NCBI GenBank assembly: GCA_002989075.1 | Contig: PSQN01000017.1 | Location: forward strand, 3,851,453-3,915,452 | Reading direction: 5' to 3' | Source: Arthonia radiata | Taxonomy: Eukaryota > Ascomycota > Arthoniomycetes > Arthoniales > Arthoniaceae | DNA: 64,000 nt | Shown: positions 11,601 through 23,825 of the stretch, one piece after another | Position numbering within the stretch: the first letter of the stretch is position 1 | Layout: each line of letters begins with the position of its first letter | Program-made: the position numbers and the translations under genes | Notes under the pieces: model-generated | Databases searched by the model: none | Told to the model about the DNA's origin: nothing | Seen by the model: only the letters and a program-made list of their open reading frames with translations

Positions 11601-14600
11601 GTGCTTGCGCATCTTGAACAGAGTGGATTATGCCTGTCTATACCGGACGCTGAACGTCTGCTTGAGAAATTCGGCGAAGAATGCATGGAGAACTACGAAT
11701 ACCGCCGCAGTGAAGCATTGATCGTGGCTGTTCTCCAAGCACTGAGAATGACGATACCATTGTGGACCGACACACGCAATGTATCTCTTGCCGACGTCGG
11801 TGAGTCGATCTATGATTGGCTAATCAAGATCAGCGACGTGGTCATCCGTTCTTCGACGGCACAAATCGCGCTGTCAGATTTCTTATTCGCATTGTTCAAG
11901 TTTAAAAGCGACTATGGCGCTGGGAGCCCACGGCCATCTACAAGGACATCAATCATACGCGTTCTAACCAGAGGCAACCTCGTCGTCCAGTATCATCTCG
12001 CCTATCAACTACCGGACCTATTTGGTGTCTTTGTCACCGGCAAACATGACATCATCTTCGAGGACGTACACAATAGCCTGCCAAAAGACGAGGAAGTCCA
12101 AGAAGGGCTTGCTCTGCGTGTCTTGATGCTGTCTATGTTGGCATCAAAATGGAGCACTTTGTTGCGAAAGTGTGTTTATCATATATTCGAGACAGCAGCT
12201 CTTGTTGATGCGTCTGCTCCATACGCAACCTACTGCATGGCGTCAATAGCACGGTCTTTGAGTTTGTCATCACCCAAAGAGATCTTCGCATTGCAAGCGC
12301 CTCAGATCATCTACACATGGCTCCAGGATCATGATATAGCTTCGATACCGTATGCAATCTTCGGCTTCACGAGCTTAATAGATTTGCTGCAGCATTCCGA
12401 AGAAGAAATCACCAGCCAAATGTTCATGCGAGGCTACTCAGAAAGAATCACAGAGATGCAAACAATGCTTGAGACTTCAGCACATTCTCAATTACAACGC
12501 AATTTCTCTCAGACGGTGGCTTACTGCACTGCAGTCGATGTTTCCACCACTGGCCCTGATGCTAAGTCATCTCACCTCAACGAGGCTAGAATCGTGGAAA
12601 TCCTGGGGAAGAAGACGTTCCTTTCTCTACTCGAAAAGTGCTTCCCTATAAGCATTGCTACCATCCTTTCGAGGACTGAACACGACGGAGCATTTGAGAA
12701 AGTCCTGCGTCGCCACAAAGGCTACGAGGCTGCTGTCAAAGCGCTACAGCATATGCAAGGCGCTGATGAAAGCGAGGAAGCGCTGCCGCTTGGGCAGCAA
12801 CCGTCATTCAAGACCCGCTACCTGGTTGATGGCATTGAAAGACTCTGTCGTAGAACGAGCAACAGTCCGTTTAAGATGTGGACTCCAGCGCTCACCACAA
12901 TCGTCGTTCGAAAATTGCTGGACGATATGCATCCAGCACTTGGCCAATTTCACATTCGCCGTGGTTTAAGGCGTATTCGCATCGTTGTGTGCCTTGCAGG
13001 GAAGGCAGTGCTCAGTGGCTATCCGCTCGAGGTGCTCCTACACACGCTGCGTCGCTATCTTGCTGACCCTCGATGTGCAACTGATGCGATAGCTGTGTAT
13101 CGATATCTGCTGGAGAACGGCACAGCATACTTGACAAGCTTGCCATCTTTTGTCGCCGGGACAGCTGTGTCTATATATCTGGGACTCCGGCAGCTTCTTC
13201 AATCAGCCCAGGATAGCACTACACAGGAGTCACAGCACCTCGCGATGTTGACTAACGTCCAGACTTTCCACGAATGGCTGACCGCCTGGCTAGATCGATA
13301 CCAACCCCTTGAAATGTCAGAGGCATTCACAAAGAATTTTCACATCCTCATACAAGCAGGTCAAAAGTCCACAGGGCCTGGGAGCTCCTCAAAAAACCAT
13401 ACTCACGAGAGCAAACTATTGCAGCGCCTTCTAGAGGATGCTCAATCGCCGCACAAGATACTCACTGCGAACTTTAGGGACTTGTGCATCAAGCAACTAT
13501 GCGAGAAATTTGAGCAGGCCGAGTCGTACCGAGATGATATCTGCCATAAAGATAGTCTATCAGTAAAGTTGTCGCCGGCTCTGTGGGAGACGAGTCGACG
13601 TATCGATTTCAATCAGGAGTTTAAGATATGGATCAGCAAAGTTCTCGCTCGGTCGTTCCGCCATGAAGGGCAGGCTTCGGCGCGGTTCATAGGCGACGAA
13701 GGCATGCAGATAGACCCAAATAAAGGACTCTCGTCCTCACAAGGCGCTATCATTGGGTACTTCTTGGACACTTTGCGCAGCGAATCGTATGAGGAGACAG
13801 TCATGGCAGAAAGAACCTTGCGGGCAATACTGGGCGCGTTGAAAACGCTTGAAAATAATGAGCTTGGAGGTCTCATACCGGACCGTCTAACACAAGCTCT
13901 TCAAGACAAGACTGGAGAACGAAGTCAATGGAGCCATGAGACACTGGCCCAAGTTCCTCCCTTGGAAGCATCGTTCAGTCCGACGGTTAGCAAATCCGTG
14001 GACGAGTGGTTTCGAGATGTTGATCTGGCCTTGGTCCGGGAGGCAAAGGGTGATCGCGTACTTCAAAGTATTATTCCAGCATTGGAGGCAAGCCATTCGC
14101 AAGTGCATACTCGACTCTTTTCATACATCTTGCATTGCACGCTTGAAGGCGGCGCAGGTGTTGGGACGATGCATGAACGCCTGTCGACATCGCTGACGGC
14201 AATGCTGGATTCTCAAGATGGTGTAAAGGACGCCCAGAAGCGCTCTATGATCAAAGCAATCCTTTACCTTTGGACACAACCATATCCTGGAGAGAAGACA
14301 AGACTTGACCGCAAAAGGTGGTTGAACGTGGACTTGCAAAAGGTTGCAGAGATTGCGGTGGGATGCAAGATGCTCAAGACGGCGCTGTACTTCGTTGAGC
14401 TTTATGACACCGTTCGAGTCAGTCAGTCTCGCCGTGCCTCGTCACACGCGGCAAAGGTGTCTGACCAGCTGCTGCTGTCGATCTTCAAAGATATTGATGA
14501 ACCGGATGCCTTCCACGGCGTCGAACAGAGTCCGGACCTGGATTCTATCGCTGATCGGCTGGCTTTCGAAGGTCTGGGCACACAAGAGCTACTCTTTCGG

Positions 14601-17600
14601 GGGGCTCAGTCAGATAGCCAAATGCGAGTCGCAGGTGACGAGAAGCACAACGTCCTTAACAATGTTGTCAATTCTTTGGCGCGTCTGAATATGAGCAGCC
14701 TAACGTACGATCTCGGCCTTGGGCAACCGACAGCAGCATCTGATGATAGCACCGCTGAGAGCGTCATTCGTGCTGCGATGAGACTCAAGCAGTGGGACGT
14801 GTCACTGCCAGGCTCTGGTCTTAGTACCACTAAAACGTTGCACCAAGCCTATCAGAAAATCCAACAGTCCAGCGACCGCGAGGCAATCCGCATCAACTTG
14901 GACAACAGCTTGTTACATACACTCAAGAGCATGCAAGACTATCAAGATGCCCCAAACTCAACGCGAAGTCTGCTCACTAATCTTGTCGCTCTGAACGAGG
15001 TCGACGAACTACTTAGTGTGGGATCCGAGCAGGAGTTTTCTGAGGCGTATGCTCGCTTTGAGATCAGGGGCGGCTGGACCGAAGCAGCAAGGTATGTTGA
15101 AAGCGCACCCTCCGTATGTGGTATACTTATTAATGGTCAACAGGCTTGAAGATGTCAGTCAGATTTTGGCGTCGCGAGAGACACTCTTATCCGTTATCGG
15201 CGAGAATAACGCCCTCCAAAAACACCTGGGTACCAGCAGGAGAGCTGTGCAACTTTACGAGGTCAAGATGAATCTACAGTCTTCAGAAACCCTTCGTTCA
15301 CTTGGCTCGCACCAACAGTCTCTCAACAACGTCGCGTACCTATCGAAGATCGCTCCTGCTTGCCAAAAGATCGGCCTTAACGTGGAATATGCCGTGCGCA
15401 GCGAACTGTCTAACGTGCTGTGGGAGAAAGGAGAACTCGTGCCATCAATAAGGATTCTGAAAGAAATAGTGCTGAGTGGAGATTTTGAGTCGCAAAGCAT
15501 ACCGGTGGGAAAAGCGGGCCTACTTGCGACTCTAGTGAGTTGGGTGCTGGCGCTGTCGCTGTGGTTGTTCTCAGCTAACATTTGCAGGGTCATCGCATCT
15601 CCGAAGCACGACTGGAGAAACCTGACGAGATCTTAAACAAGTACCTCGAGCCAGCTCAAAAGGCGCTACGGCGCCAAGCCGTCGGGAAAGAGGCTGGTCG
15701 CGTGCATCATGAGTTTGCTAGCTACTGTCATACGCAACTGCAGAATGAAGACTCGATCAACGAAATCAAACGACTTCAGCAATTTGTTATGAAACGCACT
15801 TCCGAGATGCAAGAGCTTGAGAGCATCGCGAAAAGCAAGGGGCCCGAAGAGCAAAGAGTAAAGGCAAAGAACGAGAGGAGCAAAACGAGAAAATGGCTTG
15901 ATATGGAAAAGCTCGAACTCGACCGTCTAAACATGAGCCGCGAGAAGTTCTTACGGCAGAGTTTGGAGTCTTACGTCCTCGCGCTGGCAGCTTCAGACGA
16001 ACACGACACCGATGTCTTGCGGTTCGTAGCGCTTTGGCTCGAGCACGCAACCGATACGTCGGCGAATGAGACCGTGGCCAACGGGTTGCGCAATGTGCCC
16101 TTACACAAGTTTGCTCCCTTGATGAACCAGTTGGCGTCGCGACTGCAGCAAGAAGAGAACCTCTTCCAAGACACGATGGCAAAACTTGTGGAGCACATCT
16201 GCGTGGAGCATCCGTACCATGGGATGTACCACATCTATGCCGGGTGCACTACCAAAGGCGGCAATGATAGTAGTGCCATCAGCCGGAATGCCGCCGCAAA
16301 GAATGTCGCCAGTCAGCTACAAAAGAACCCCAAGGTGTCGGACACGTGGGTCAACGTTCACAAGGCGAATGGATTGTATGTTGGGCTGGCCGCCTTGAGA
16401 TCGGACTCACTCAAATCGGGCTTCAGTTATCCACTGAAGAACTTTCGACAATCAAAACAGGTTGAACGCGAAATACCGGAACTTCAAGTGCCACCCATCA
16501 CTTTGACAATCCCGTTGCGACCTGACCGGGACTATAGCAGTGTACCAACGGTAACTGGGTTTCGTACTCAGATGGCAATTGCTAGTGGTCTGTCAGCGCC
16601 CAAGGTCCTGACCGCAACTGCCTCGGATGGCACCTCACTTAAGCAACTCTTCAAAGGCGGTGGCGACGATCTTCGCCAAGATGCAATCATGGAGCAAGTA
16701 TTCGAAGTTGTGTCGTCTTTGCTTCAGACTACCCGCGCAACGCGCCAACGAGGCCTCCGCATCCGCACATACAAGGTCGTCCCTCTTAACGCTCACGCAG
16801 GCGCAATTGAGTTTGTTCCGCACACAATGGCGCTACTCGAATGTGTTCGCTCTGCACACCACAAATACAATCCGAAAGACATGAAATGGGAAGCTGCGCG
16901 GCAGCATATCACTGATGGACTTGGCAAGGGCCAGGAAGGCCGTATACGTGTGTACAAAGAAGTCACCGAGAGGTTCCACCCTGTTCTCCGACACTTCTTT
17001 TTCGAGAACTTCGAAGATCCTGAAGAATGGTACATCCGTCGGCTCGCGTACACACGCTCGACTGCTTCGATCTCAATCCTTGGACATGCCCTTGGATTGG
17101 GGGACCGACACTGTCAAAACATCTTGCTCGATAAGGTGACAGGCGAGGCCGTGCACATCGATCTGGGCGTCGCCTTCGAGGCTGGTCGCGTGTTACAGAT
17201 ACCGGAAGTTGTACCGTTCAGGCTGACCCGAGATATCGTAGATGGAATGGGCGTGATGGGCGTTGAAGGTGTTTTCAGGCGGTGTTGCGAGTTCACGCTG
17301 GAGGCTTTGCGAAACAACCGCGATGCTATCATGACGCTGTTGAACGTGCTGCGATACGACCCCCTCTACAGCTGGAGCATGAGTCCGTTGCGAGCAAAGA
17401 AAATGCAAAACGAGCAGAGGGAGAAGGAGATGAGTGAGCAACAACAGCAGCAGCAAGCGGAAGGCAAAAGTACCAGGCGTAGCACTGACAACTTGGCCGC
17501 ACTTGCACGAACCAAGAGCAAGAGCGAGTTTGAGGAAGACGGAAGAGATGGTGGAGAAGCAGACCGCGCTCTCAGCGTTGTGGAGAGAAAGCTTGCGCCG

Positions 17601-17699
17601 AGCCTGAGCGTGAGTGCGACAGTCAACGAGCTGATTCAGCGGGCGACGGACGAGCGCAACCTGGCTTTGCTGTTCGCGGGATGGGCGGCGTACGCTTGA
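8682..17699 (+). CDS. TEL1: Serine/threonine protein kinase Tel1 (ATM orthologue)
   Basis: Six exons: 8682-8703, 8752-10207, 10256-10599, 10645-15091, 15144-15534 and 15588-17699. Together they give 2,923 residues in one frame, the usual size of fungal Tel1. The short first exon (MSLADAL) joins to ELIQSDRARDRNEGL, which fits the N-terminal TAN motif. A long helical HEAT/FAT solenoid follows. The PI3K-like kinase domain has GGDDLRQDA near residue 2578, the catalytic loop LGLGDRHCQN near 2723 and the metal-binding IDLG near 2743. A Q-rich low-complexity insert (EQQQQQQAEGK) precedes the C-terminal FATC domain ending in GWAAYA. Tel1 is recruited by the MRN complex to double-strand breaks and telomeres and phosphorylates SQ/TQ sites. 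All catalytic motifs look intact. Confidence 0.96.
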
Positions 17700-19617
17700 G
17701 ACGGATTTGCTTTGGAACATGCATAGCGACGGTGTTACTGTGTATACATCATCATTACATACATTGAAAAAGCAGCACTTTAGGCATGGAGGACATTCTG
17801 GGTTGGAGAAATGTATACATACAGCATTGTATCAATAGCTGAGAGATGGGACAGGAGACATTGAGACGTCTCTCTTCTTGCAAGTGAGCCTCAACTGAGA
17901 TCTTGATGTGAGTTATTCTCCGAAACAGGGGACAAGATCTGGCGCCGCGTGTTCCGACGCTTCGGGGAGCACGGCAGCGCCAGCAAAAATGAAATTCAGC
18001 GGCGTCGGCAGATGTGAAACATCAAGCACGCCGTGAAATTGGATGCACACACACGCTGTGAAAAGATAATCGTCCTCTCGCACACATGTTCATTTGGTAA
18101 ATTAAAGATTCGCAGTGCCATGCTACGCAGTCCACGATCTGCCGACCGCGCCCAGAACGGAGTCTCGGACGTCTCCATCAGCACGAGCCGAACCGGGTCA
18201 ATACCGCAAGGGAGAGCCGACGCCGTCCAGGAAACACAAATGAGCAGCGCAACGGGCGTCCAATTTCGATGAAGAGGAAGCAAGCGGGGCAGCTTCATGA
18301 CGTTTCCAGGAGAGCCTGGCAGAGGAAGGGATGAGAGCCTGTTGTGGTGCAGACGCGCCTCGTGGCTCAAACGCCGCTTTGATTGCGCGCGGACCGGATG
18401 GCACGTGGTGAGCCGCGGGAGAGGGAGGGGAGGGGGATTCAGGAGAGGGGCGCAGGGATGGCGGGGTGTGTCTTTGAAATTTGGGGAGATGATGTTACAG
18501 TGTGTGGTAAAAATAGGATGTAATTTACTGGTGACGAGGGGCTGAGGTATGAGGGTTGGGGATGGGGCGGCGAGTGGAGGACAGATATGGCGGTGGAGGA
18601 GAGTATTTGCTGCAGCACAGCGAAAAGCCAGCGAAGCAGCGAATGTGGATTATTGACAGGAGAATTGATGGAAAGGACTTTCGTGGGATTGGACGAATTG
18701 GAGAGGGAGGGGCGGAAGATCGAGAAAGGCTCCGGTAGTGGGTGAACTTTGTGTCCATACGGAGAGTGGAGTGACTGGAACGCGCTGGCAGCAACAGCGA
18801 TGCCCGAGTCTCTCCCACTACTGAGGCACCAGATTATTGCACTCACTCCGCGACGCTCGAACAGCCCATTCATATGCACTTGATAGTGCATGCTATGTAG
18901 TGGGCGACTTCAGTATTCAAGCAGTGCCGACGAGAGGTGCCATATTAAAACAGACAAAGAGTTGGCAAAGCCGCTGGGAGTAGCGGAAATTGCATCGTCG
19001 CGATGCCAATAATAATCATGAAGTCATCTTCACCCAGCCTTATTGGTGAACTGTGATGCACGACTGCTGTAAGAACATGGAGATCGGCAGGACATCAGTA
19101 GCAGGATGGCTGTCAGCACCGACGCCGTAGTATCAGTGTTTACGTAGACGACGGCGATGTGAAGCAGATAGACGTAGCAAAGAAATGCACCTGGCGAGTG
19201 AGGCGGCCAAGGGACACGTGACTGGCCCCTTTTGGACTACCCTCTCAGTAATTTTTATCGTCGCAGTCTCCCAGAGCCCATCCCCCGCTCTCACTCGTCC
19301 CTCTTCTCCCACCTCTGCACTCCCATTGGCAAAGACCCACCACTCTTCCCCATACTCGTCTCGTCTCATCATCTATCTTTATTCATCCCAGTCTTGTCGT
19401 CTGTTCATTCTCGCCTCTGTCACATACCTACAAACAGCTCTGAACGCTCCTCTTGCCCCACCATTGATGAGCACCCTCGCCGCCGGAATGCACCCTCGTG
19501 TACCCCGCGCTCCCAAAAGTTGATCCGAAACGTTTGCGCCTCATCCGTTGCCAGAGCACAGCTTCACCTCCTCGACTCTGCCCCACGACCCCGCCATAGC
19601 TTCGGCCCGCCCAAGTC
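17700..19617. other. Long intergenic region upstream of the C2H2 factor gene
   Basis: This 1.9-kb stretch holds no convincing gene; its open frames are short and of odd composition. A purine-rich, G-run-rich segment at about 18,410-18,470 could form a G-quadruplex. From about 19,250 to 19,480 the plus strand is rich in C and T, as in many fungal core promoters and 5' UTRs, so the long leader of the downstream factor gene probably starts here. Confidence 0.5.
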
Positions 19618-22210
19618 ATGCCCCCGGCCGCCAATGTCCTCACCGCCAACCCAGACGCCTCTCCCATCCGGAGAACGCCTGTAGGCGCTGAGAAGAAGTA
19701 CAAATGCCAGTTCTGTAACCGAGCCTTCAGTCGCAGCGAGCACAGGAGTCGTCACGAGCGATCGCGTAAGTCAAGACCCATCTCTCTACTTTTCGATGGG
19801 TATTCCCTAGCAAGACCCCTTGCTGACGCCATCCTCAGACACCAAAGAGCGACCCTTCAAGTGCACCAAGTGCCGTAGCACCTTCGTCCGACGAGATCTC
19901 CTCCTCCGCCATGATCGTACCGTACACGCCAAAGATGGGGGAGCCCCTCTACCGCCCGGCGAGGGCAAGAAGCGATCTGGCCCAAAGACCACCTCACCGC
20001 AAGACGCATCGCCATCTTTCAAGCCGGCCGAGCGGGGACACGTAGAGAAACAGGAGAATGGAGACGATATGGGCGACCTTGAGGCTGCTGCCATGTTGAT
20101 GACGGACTTTCATCACAAGGCTATGGCCAATCATGACTCCGATATGAACGGCGACAGCGACATGTCGGCCATCTCCCCCCATGGTCCCATGATGGATCCG
20201 GCCGCTTACGGTCCTGGCGCCATGTCGTTGCCGCAGATGCCATGGGATTCTTTGGTAGCCCATGGTGGCAACGATGTGCATCCGGGTCTCGCACCCAGCC
20301 AGCTCCACGCTCCAGAGGCCCAGATGACGTTCGCTGATCACCCACTCTCGCAACCACAGCATAGTCACTTGCAACCCATGATGGATCCACACGTGTCAGC
20401 AGCAGACGCTATGTCCGGCATCAATGGCGCTTTATCGTTCTCCGGTATGGATACACCTGGCGCTCTTTCACCGTTCCCGTCGATGATGGGTCCCGTATCT
20501 CCTGTTGACTATCGCCGATCACCTGGTCCGAGTCAGCCATTGTCTGTTGCTAAAGCGCCGCAAGTACTTGCAGATGAGCAATGTACACGAATTCTGGAGA
20601 ACATAAAGCGATGTGACAGCGAAGTCGCTCTTTTGGAGACATTCCGACTTCCGAGTCGACAGGTCCTTAATCATTACCTCTCGACTTACTTCAACCTTTT
20701 TCACCATCATCTACCCTTCATACATCAAGCGTCTTTCAACCCAATCGAGGTCGCAGCACCTCTGTTACTGTCCGTGTTGGCAATTGGTGCTTTGTATACA
20801 TTCGAGCAAGATCAGGCATACATGCTGCACATTGGGTCTAAGGTACTCGTCAACCAGTTTCTGCAAAAGAAAGACAACTTTAGCTCAAGAAAATGCCCGC
20901 TTTGGACTATGCAAGCCACATTACTCAACTCCATCTTTGCCAGCTGGAGTGGTGATCCCAAGGGCCTGGAGTGGGCCTGTTCAATCAAGAGCTTGCTCGC
21001 AAACATGGTGGCCGGCAATCGGTATGAGCTCAAGCTACGATCAGAAGCCCGTGATAGCGCCCAACCGACGCATGAAGAGTGGATCGAAGATGAGGGGTGT
21101 CGGCGTAGCTACTACGCTGTATATGTCTTCTTTGGCATGCTAACACTGACGTACAATCACACTCCAGCAATCAGCTTCAACGAGCTCGACACGCTTGAAC
21201 TGCCGTCATCTGAGTCTCTGTGGACGTTGGAGGCCTCTGACGACGAGTCATGGCGCGAGAGCATGACTGCTTCGAACATCATCACCTTCAGGGATGCCCA
21301 CGACAAGCTATTCCAGGGCGAGACTGCACGATACAGCGCTTTCGGCACTCGCGTCATGATCAATGCTCTATTCTTGGAGGTCTGGTATCACAAGCGCAGC
21401 TCTGAAGCTCTGCAAGATGTAGTGACCGAGTATAAACTGCGTATGGCGCTCGAGAACTGGGAGAAGTCACTGGATCTGTGTGAGCCGGAAACGGTAGTCG
21501 TCAAGCTCAGTGCACCCCACCAAGGTCATCCGCTGATATTCAACGCCCTGGCCATGTTCCGCAATACCAAAGCTCGACTGCTGGTGGATCTCAAATCGAT
21601 ACAGGAGGCGCTGAGGTATCACGACGCTTTTGAAGTTGCTGCGGCGATGACAAACGCTCGAGCTTCAGTCAGTCGGTCGTCAGAGATGATCAAGGTGATA
21701 CAGGAGTGCTACGATTGTATTCAGGTCGCCGCCTCGCATGGCATTCGCTGGGTAGCTCGGACGTCTGCGACGAACTGGAGCGTGGAGCATCCACTTTGTG
21801 GTCTCGATCTCATTGTCATTCTCAGTTTATGGCTGTGGCGAGTGGAGCACGATGAAGAGCCAGCGACAGAGGAGGAGACGTCAATGTACAATCGTCTTCG
21901 GAATCTGTTTGATGAAGATTCTGTGGAGACCTATGGGACGAAACTAAGCGCCACTGTTGCCCGGCTATGGGGAGCTATGATTGACGAGGTTGTGGTGTGG
22001 GGGTATGTGTTGTGCTTTCCATATTTACACTGGTCTATGCTAATACATCGCAGCATCACCAAGATCATTGGCGAGTCCTTCAAGATCCACGCTCAAGCTT
22101 TGAGTGGTTACGAGGACTCGTTGACGGCTCCCAACGGAGACGGTCAACGAGTGAGCCCACCACTCGACGCTCGCCCCATCGAAGCTCTGGAGATGCAGAC
22201 GGCCTACTGA
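19618..22210 (+). CDS. C2H2 zinc-finger transcription factor with fungal-specific regulatory domain
   Basis: Exons 19618-19765, 19839-22002 and 22054-22210 give 822 residues. The second intron (51 nt, GTATGT to CAG, branch GCTAATAC) is a multiple of three and reads through, so it is easily missed. Two classical fingers lie at about residues 30-50 (CQFCNRAFSRSEHRSRH) and 57-79 (CTKCRSTFVRRDLLLRH). A Met/His/Pro-rich linker follows, then a helical fungal_trans-type region from about residue 290 (LNHYLSTYFNLFHHHLPFIH). Zinc fingers joined to this domain mark nuclear regulators of metabolism. The fingers resemble those of factors annotated as AmdX-like in Aspergillus, but that is from memory and no target is assigned. 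Confidence 0.88.
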
Positions 22211-23825
22211 TACCGTCTGCGTACGACGTCGATTTGTGTGTGATTTAAAGCAAGGTGTTTGTCATTTGATGCAAGATACCACATCCTGTTGCTGCCCACA
22301 GCGCTGCGCAAGCATTTGCAGCGACTTGTACCACTACAGATGACCATGTTGGCTTGGAGTACCTTGGAGTCACGGAGAGCTCTATGTTTGGACTGGACAG
22401 ATTTCACGAGGCACGCGTGGCGGTTGATGAGCTGCACGGCAGACCGACAGATACACGGCGAGAGCGTTGATGATGACCACCTGCCCTGATACATACCCAC
22501 TCTGACTAGCATATTAATATACATACTTTTTTGACCTTGGCTGTTCTTACTAATTCCCCGTCGTTGATTGAGTGATCGTTGTACTTGTTGTGGTGACCGC
22601 TTGTCTGATGTTGCTGCGCTACGCCGCACTCTGCAAGTATTCGTTTGCGTGCGAGATTGAGTTCGCTAGCTGGAGGCTACTGCCGGTAGATGTTTCGACT
22701 TCCGCGATCACCTGTGTGACTCGTGCGTGCTCGTATGGGCATCCTTGCGCGTTTGAAGCTCAAACGTGGGTGCGTGACAGAGACAGAACAGTTACAGGGA
22801 CGAACACCTTCTTGCATCGCCACGTGCGACAGTAGCCTCCTCGCACGAAAGTGACAGTGGCGTTGCACCGCTCACAAGTTACAACAAGGCAGACGACGGC
22901 TACATCCACACGAGGCAGCCGAACGCGTATGGCGTGCAGCACAAGCGCTATGGCTGCAGCAGAGACAAGCTCGTGGAGGCGTCCAACACTGCATCGCTGT
23001 GCGACGCGCACGATCTGAAACTGAGCACCTGCGCCGTGGTCGCACGAGATGCTGTCAGGACTCAAACGGGCGGAGTATCAGAGACATCTGAGAACTAATG
23101 TCGTGGTGTCTAGTACGAGAGCAGGTTTAGACGGGGGACCGCGTGGCTGGGAGCGGCATCTGGGTTGTTTGGTGGGGCGTCTCAGGCGCGTTGGGGGTGG
23201 TGTTGGTGTGGGATTTTGGCTTTTGGGGTCGTGCGTGGTCGTGTAGCTTCTACAGTGTTGCTGCAGCGAGTGTGGGCGAAGGTTGAAGTGTTAGAGCTTT
23301 AATAAGAACGCGTTAGGCTGTTGAGGTGAAGGGTGTTTTTGTGAATAAGCGTGGGCATGTGCAGAAGGAGACCAATTGAGAGCCCCGGCAGCGCCAAGAC
23401 ACGAGAGCTTGGACCTTTTCTGTAACGACCAGAAGCCATCCCAATCCCTCCACCACAATCGCGACCACTCACACTACCCTCGCTTCTCTCCCATCTCTTC
23501 TCCAGTCTGATCTCCAAAGCACACTTACTCCACCATACTCTCGCTTCAGTACTGCTCTACTGTCCATTCACTATTTGGTCATCATTGGGACCTTCATTGG
23601 TGCCCTTTGACTGCAGCATCCTGGGCTGACCCTGCAAGGATCCCTTGTACACAGGACCCGCACACCTGCATCCTTTCTCTTTTCAGCTTTCCGACCCCAG
23701 ATTGGTTGATCCTCTCTCGTTCTCTTGGATCTTGGATACCATCCAGCATCTTTTTCTCGAACACCAGACTTATGTTTTGGCAAGGCTGAGGATCCCCCGA
23801 CCCTCGCAAAGGGCACATTGCGAGC
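22211..23825. other. Intergenic region upstream of the RasGEF gene
   Basis: This 1.6-kb stretch has no supported gene. The last 400 bp are rich in C and T on the plus strand and probably hold the promoter and leader of the downstream RasGEF. Confidence 0.5.

Noticed and set aside
18439-18891. Minus-strand frame of 150 codons upstream of the C2H2 factor
   Set aside because: Ser/Pro/Leu-rich product with no domain, opposite a G-rich tract; composition explains the open frame.
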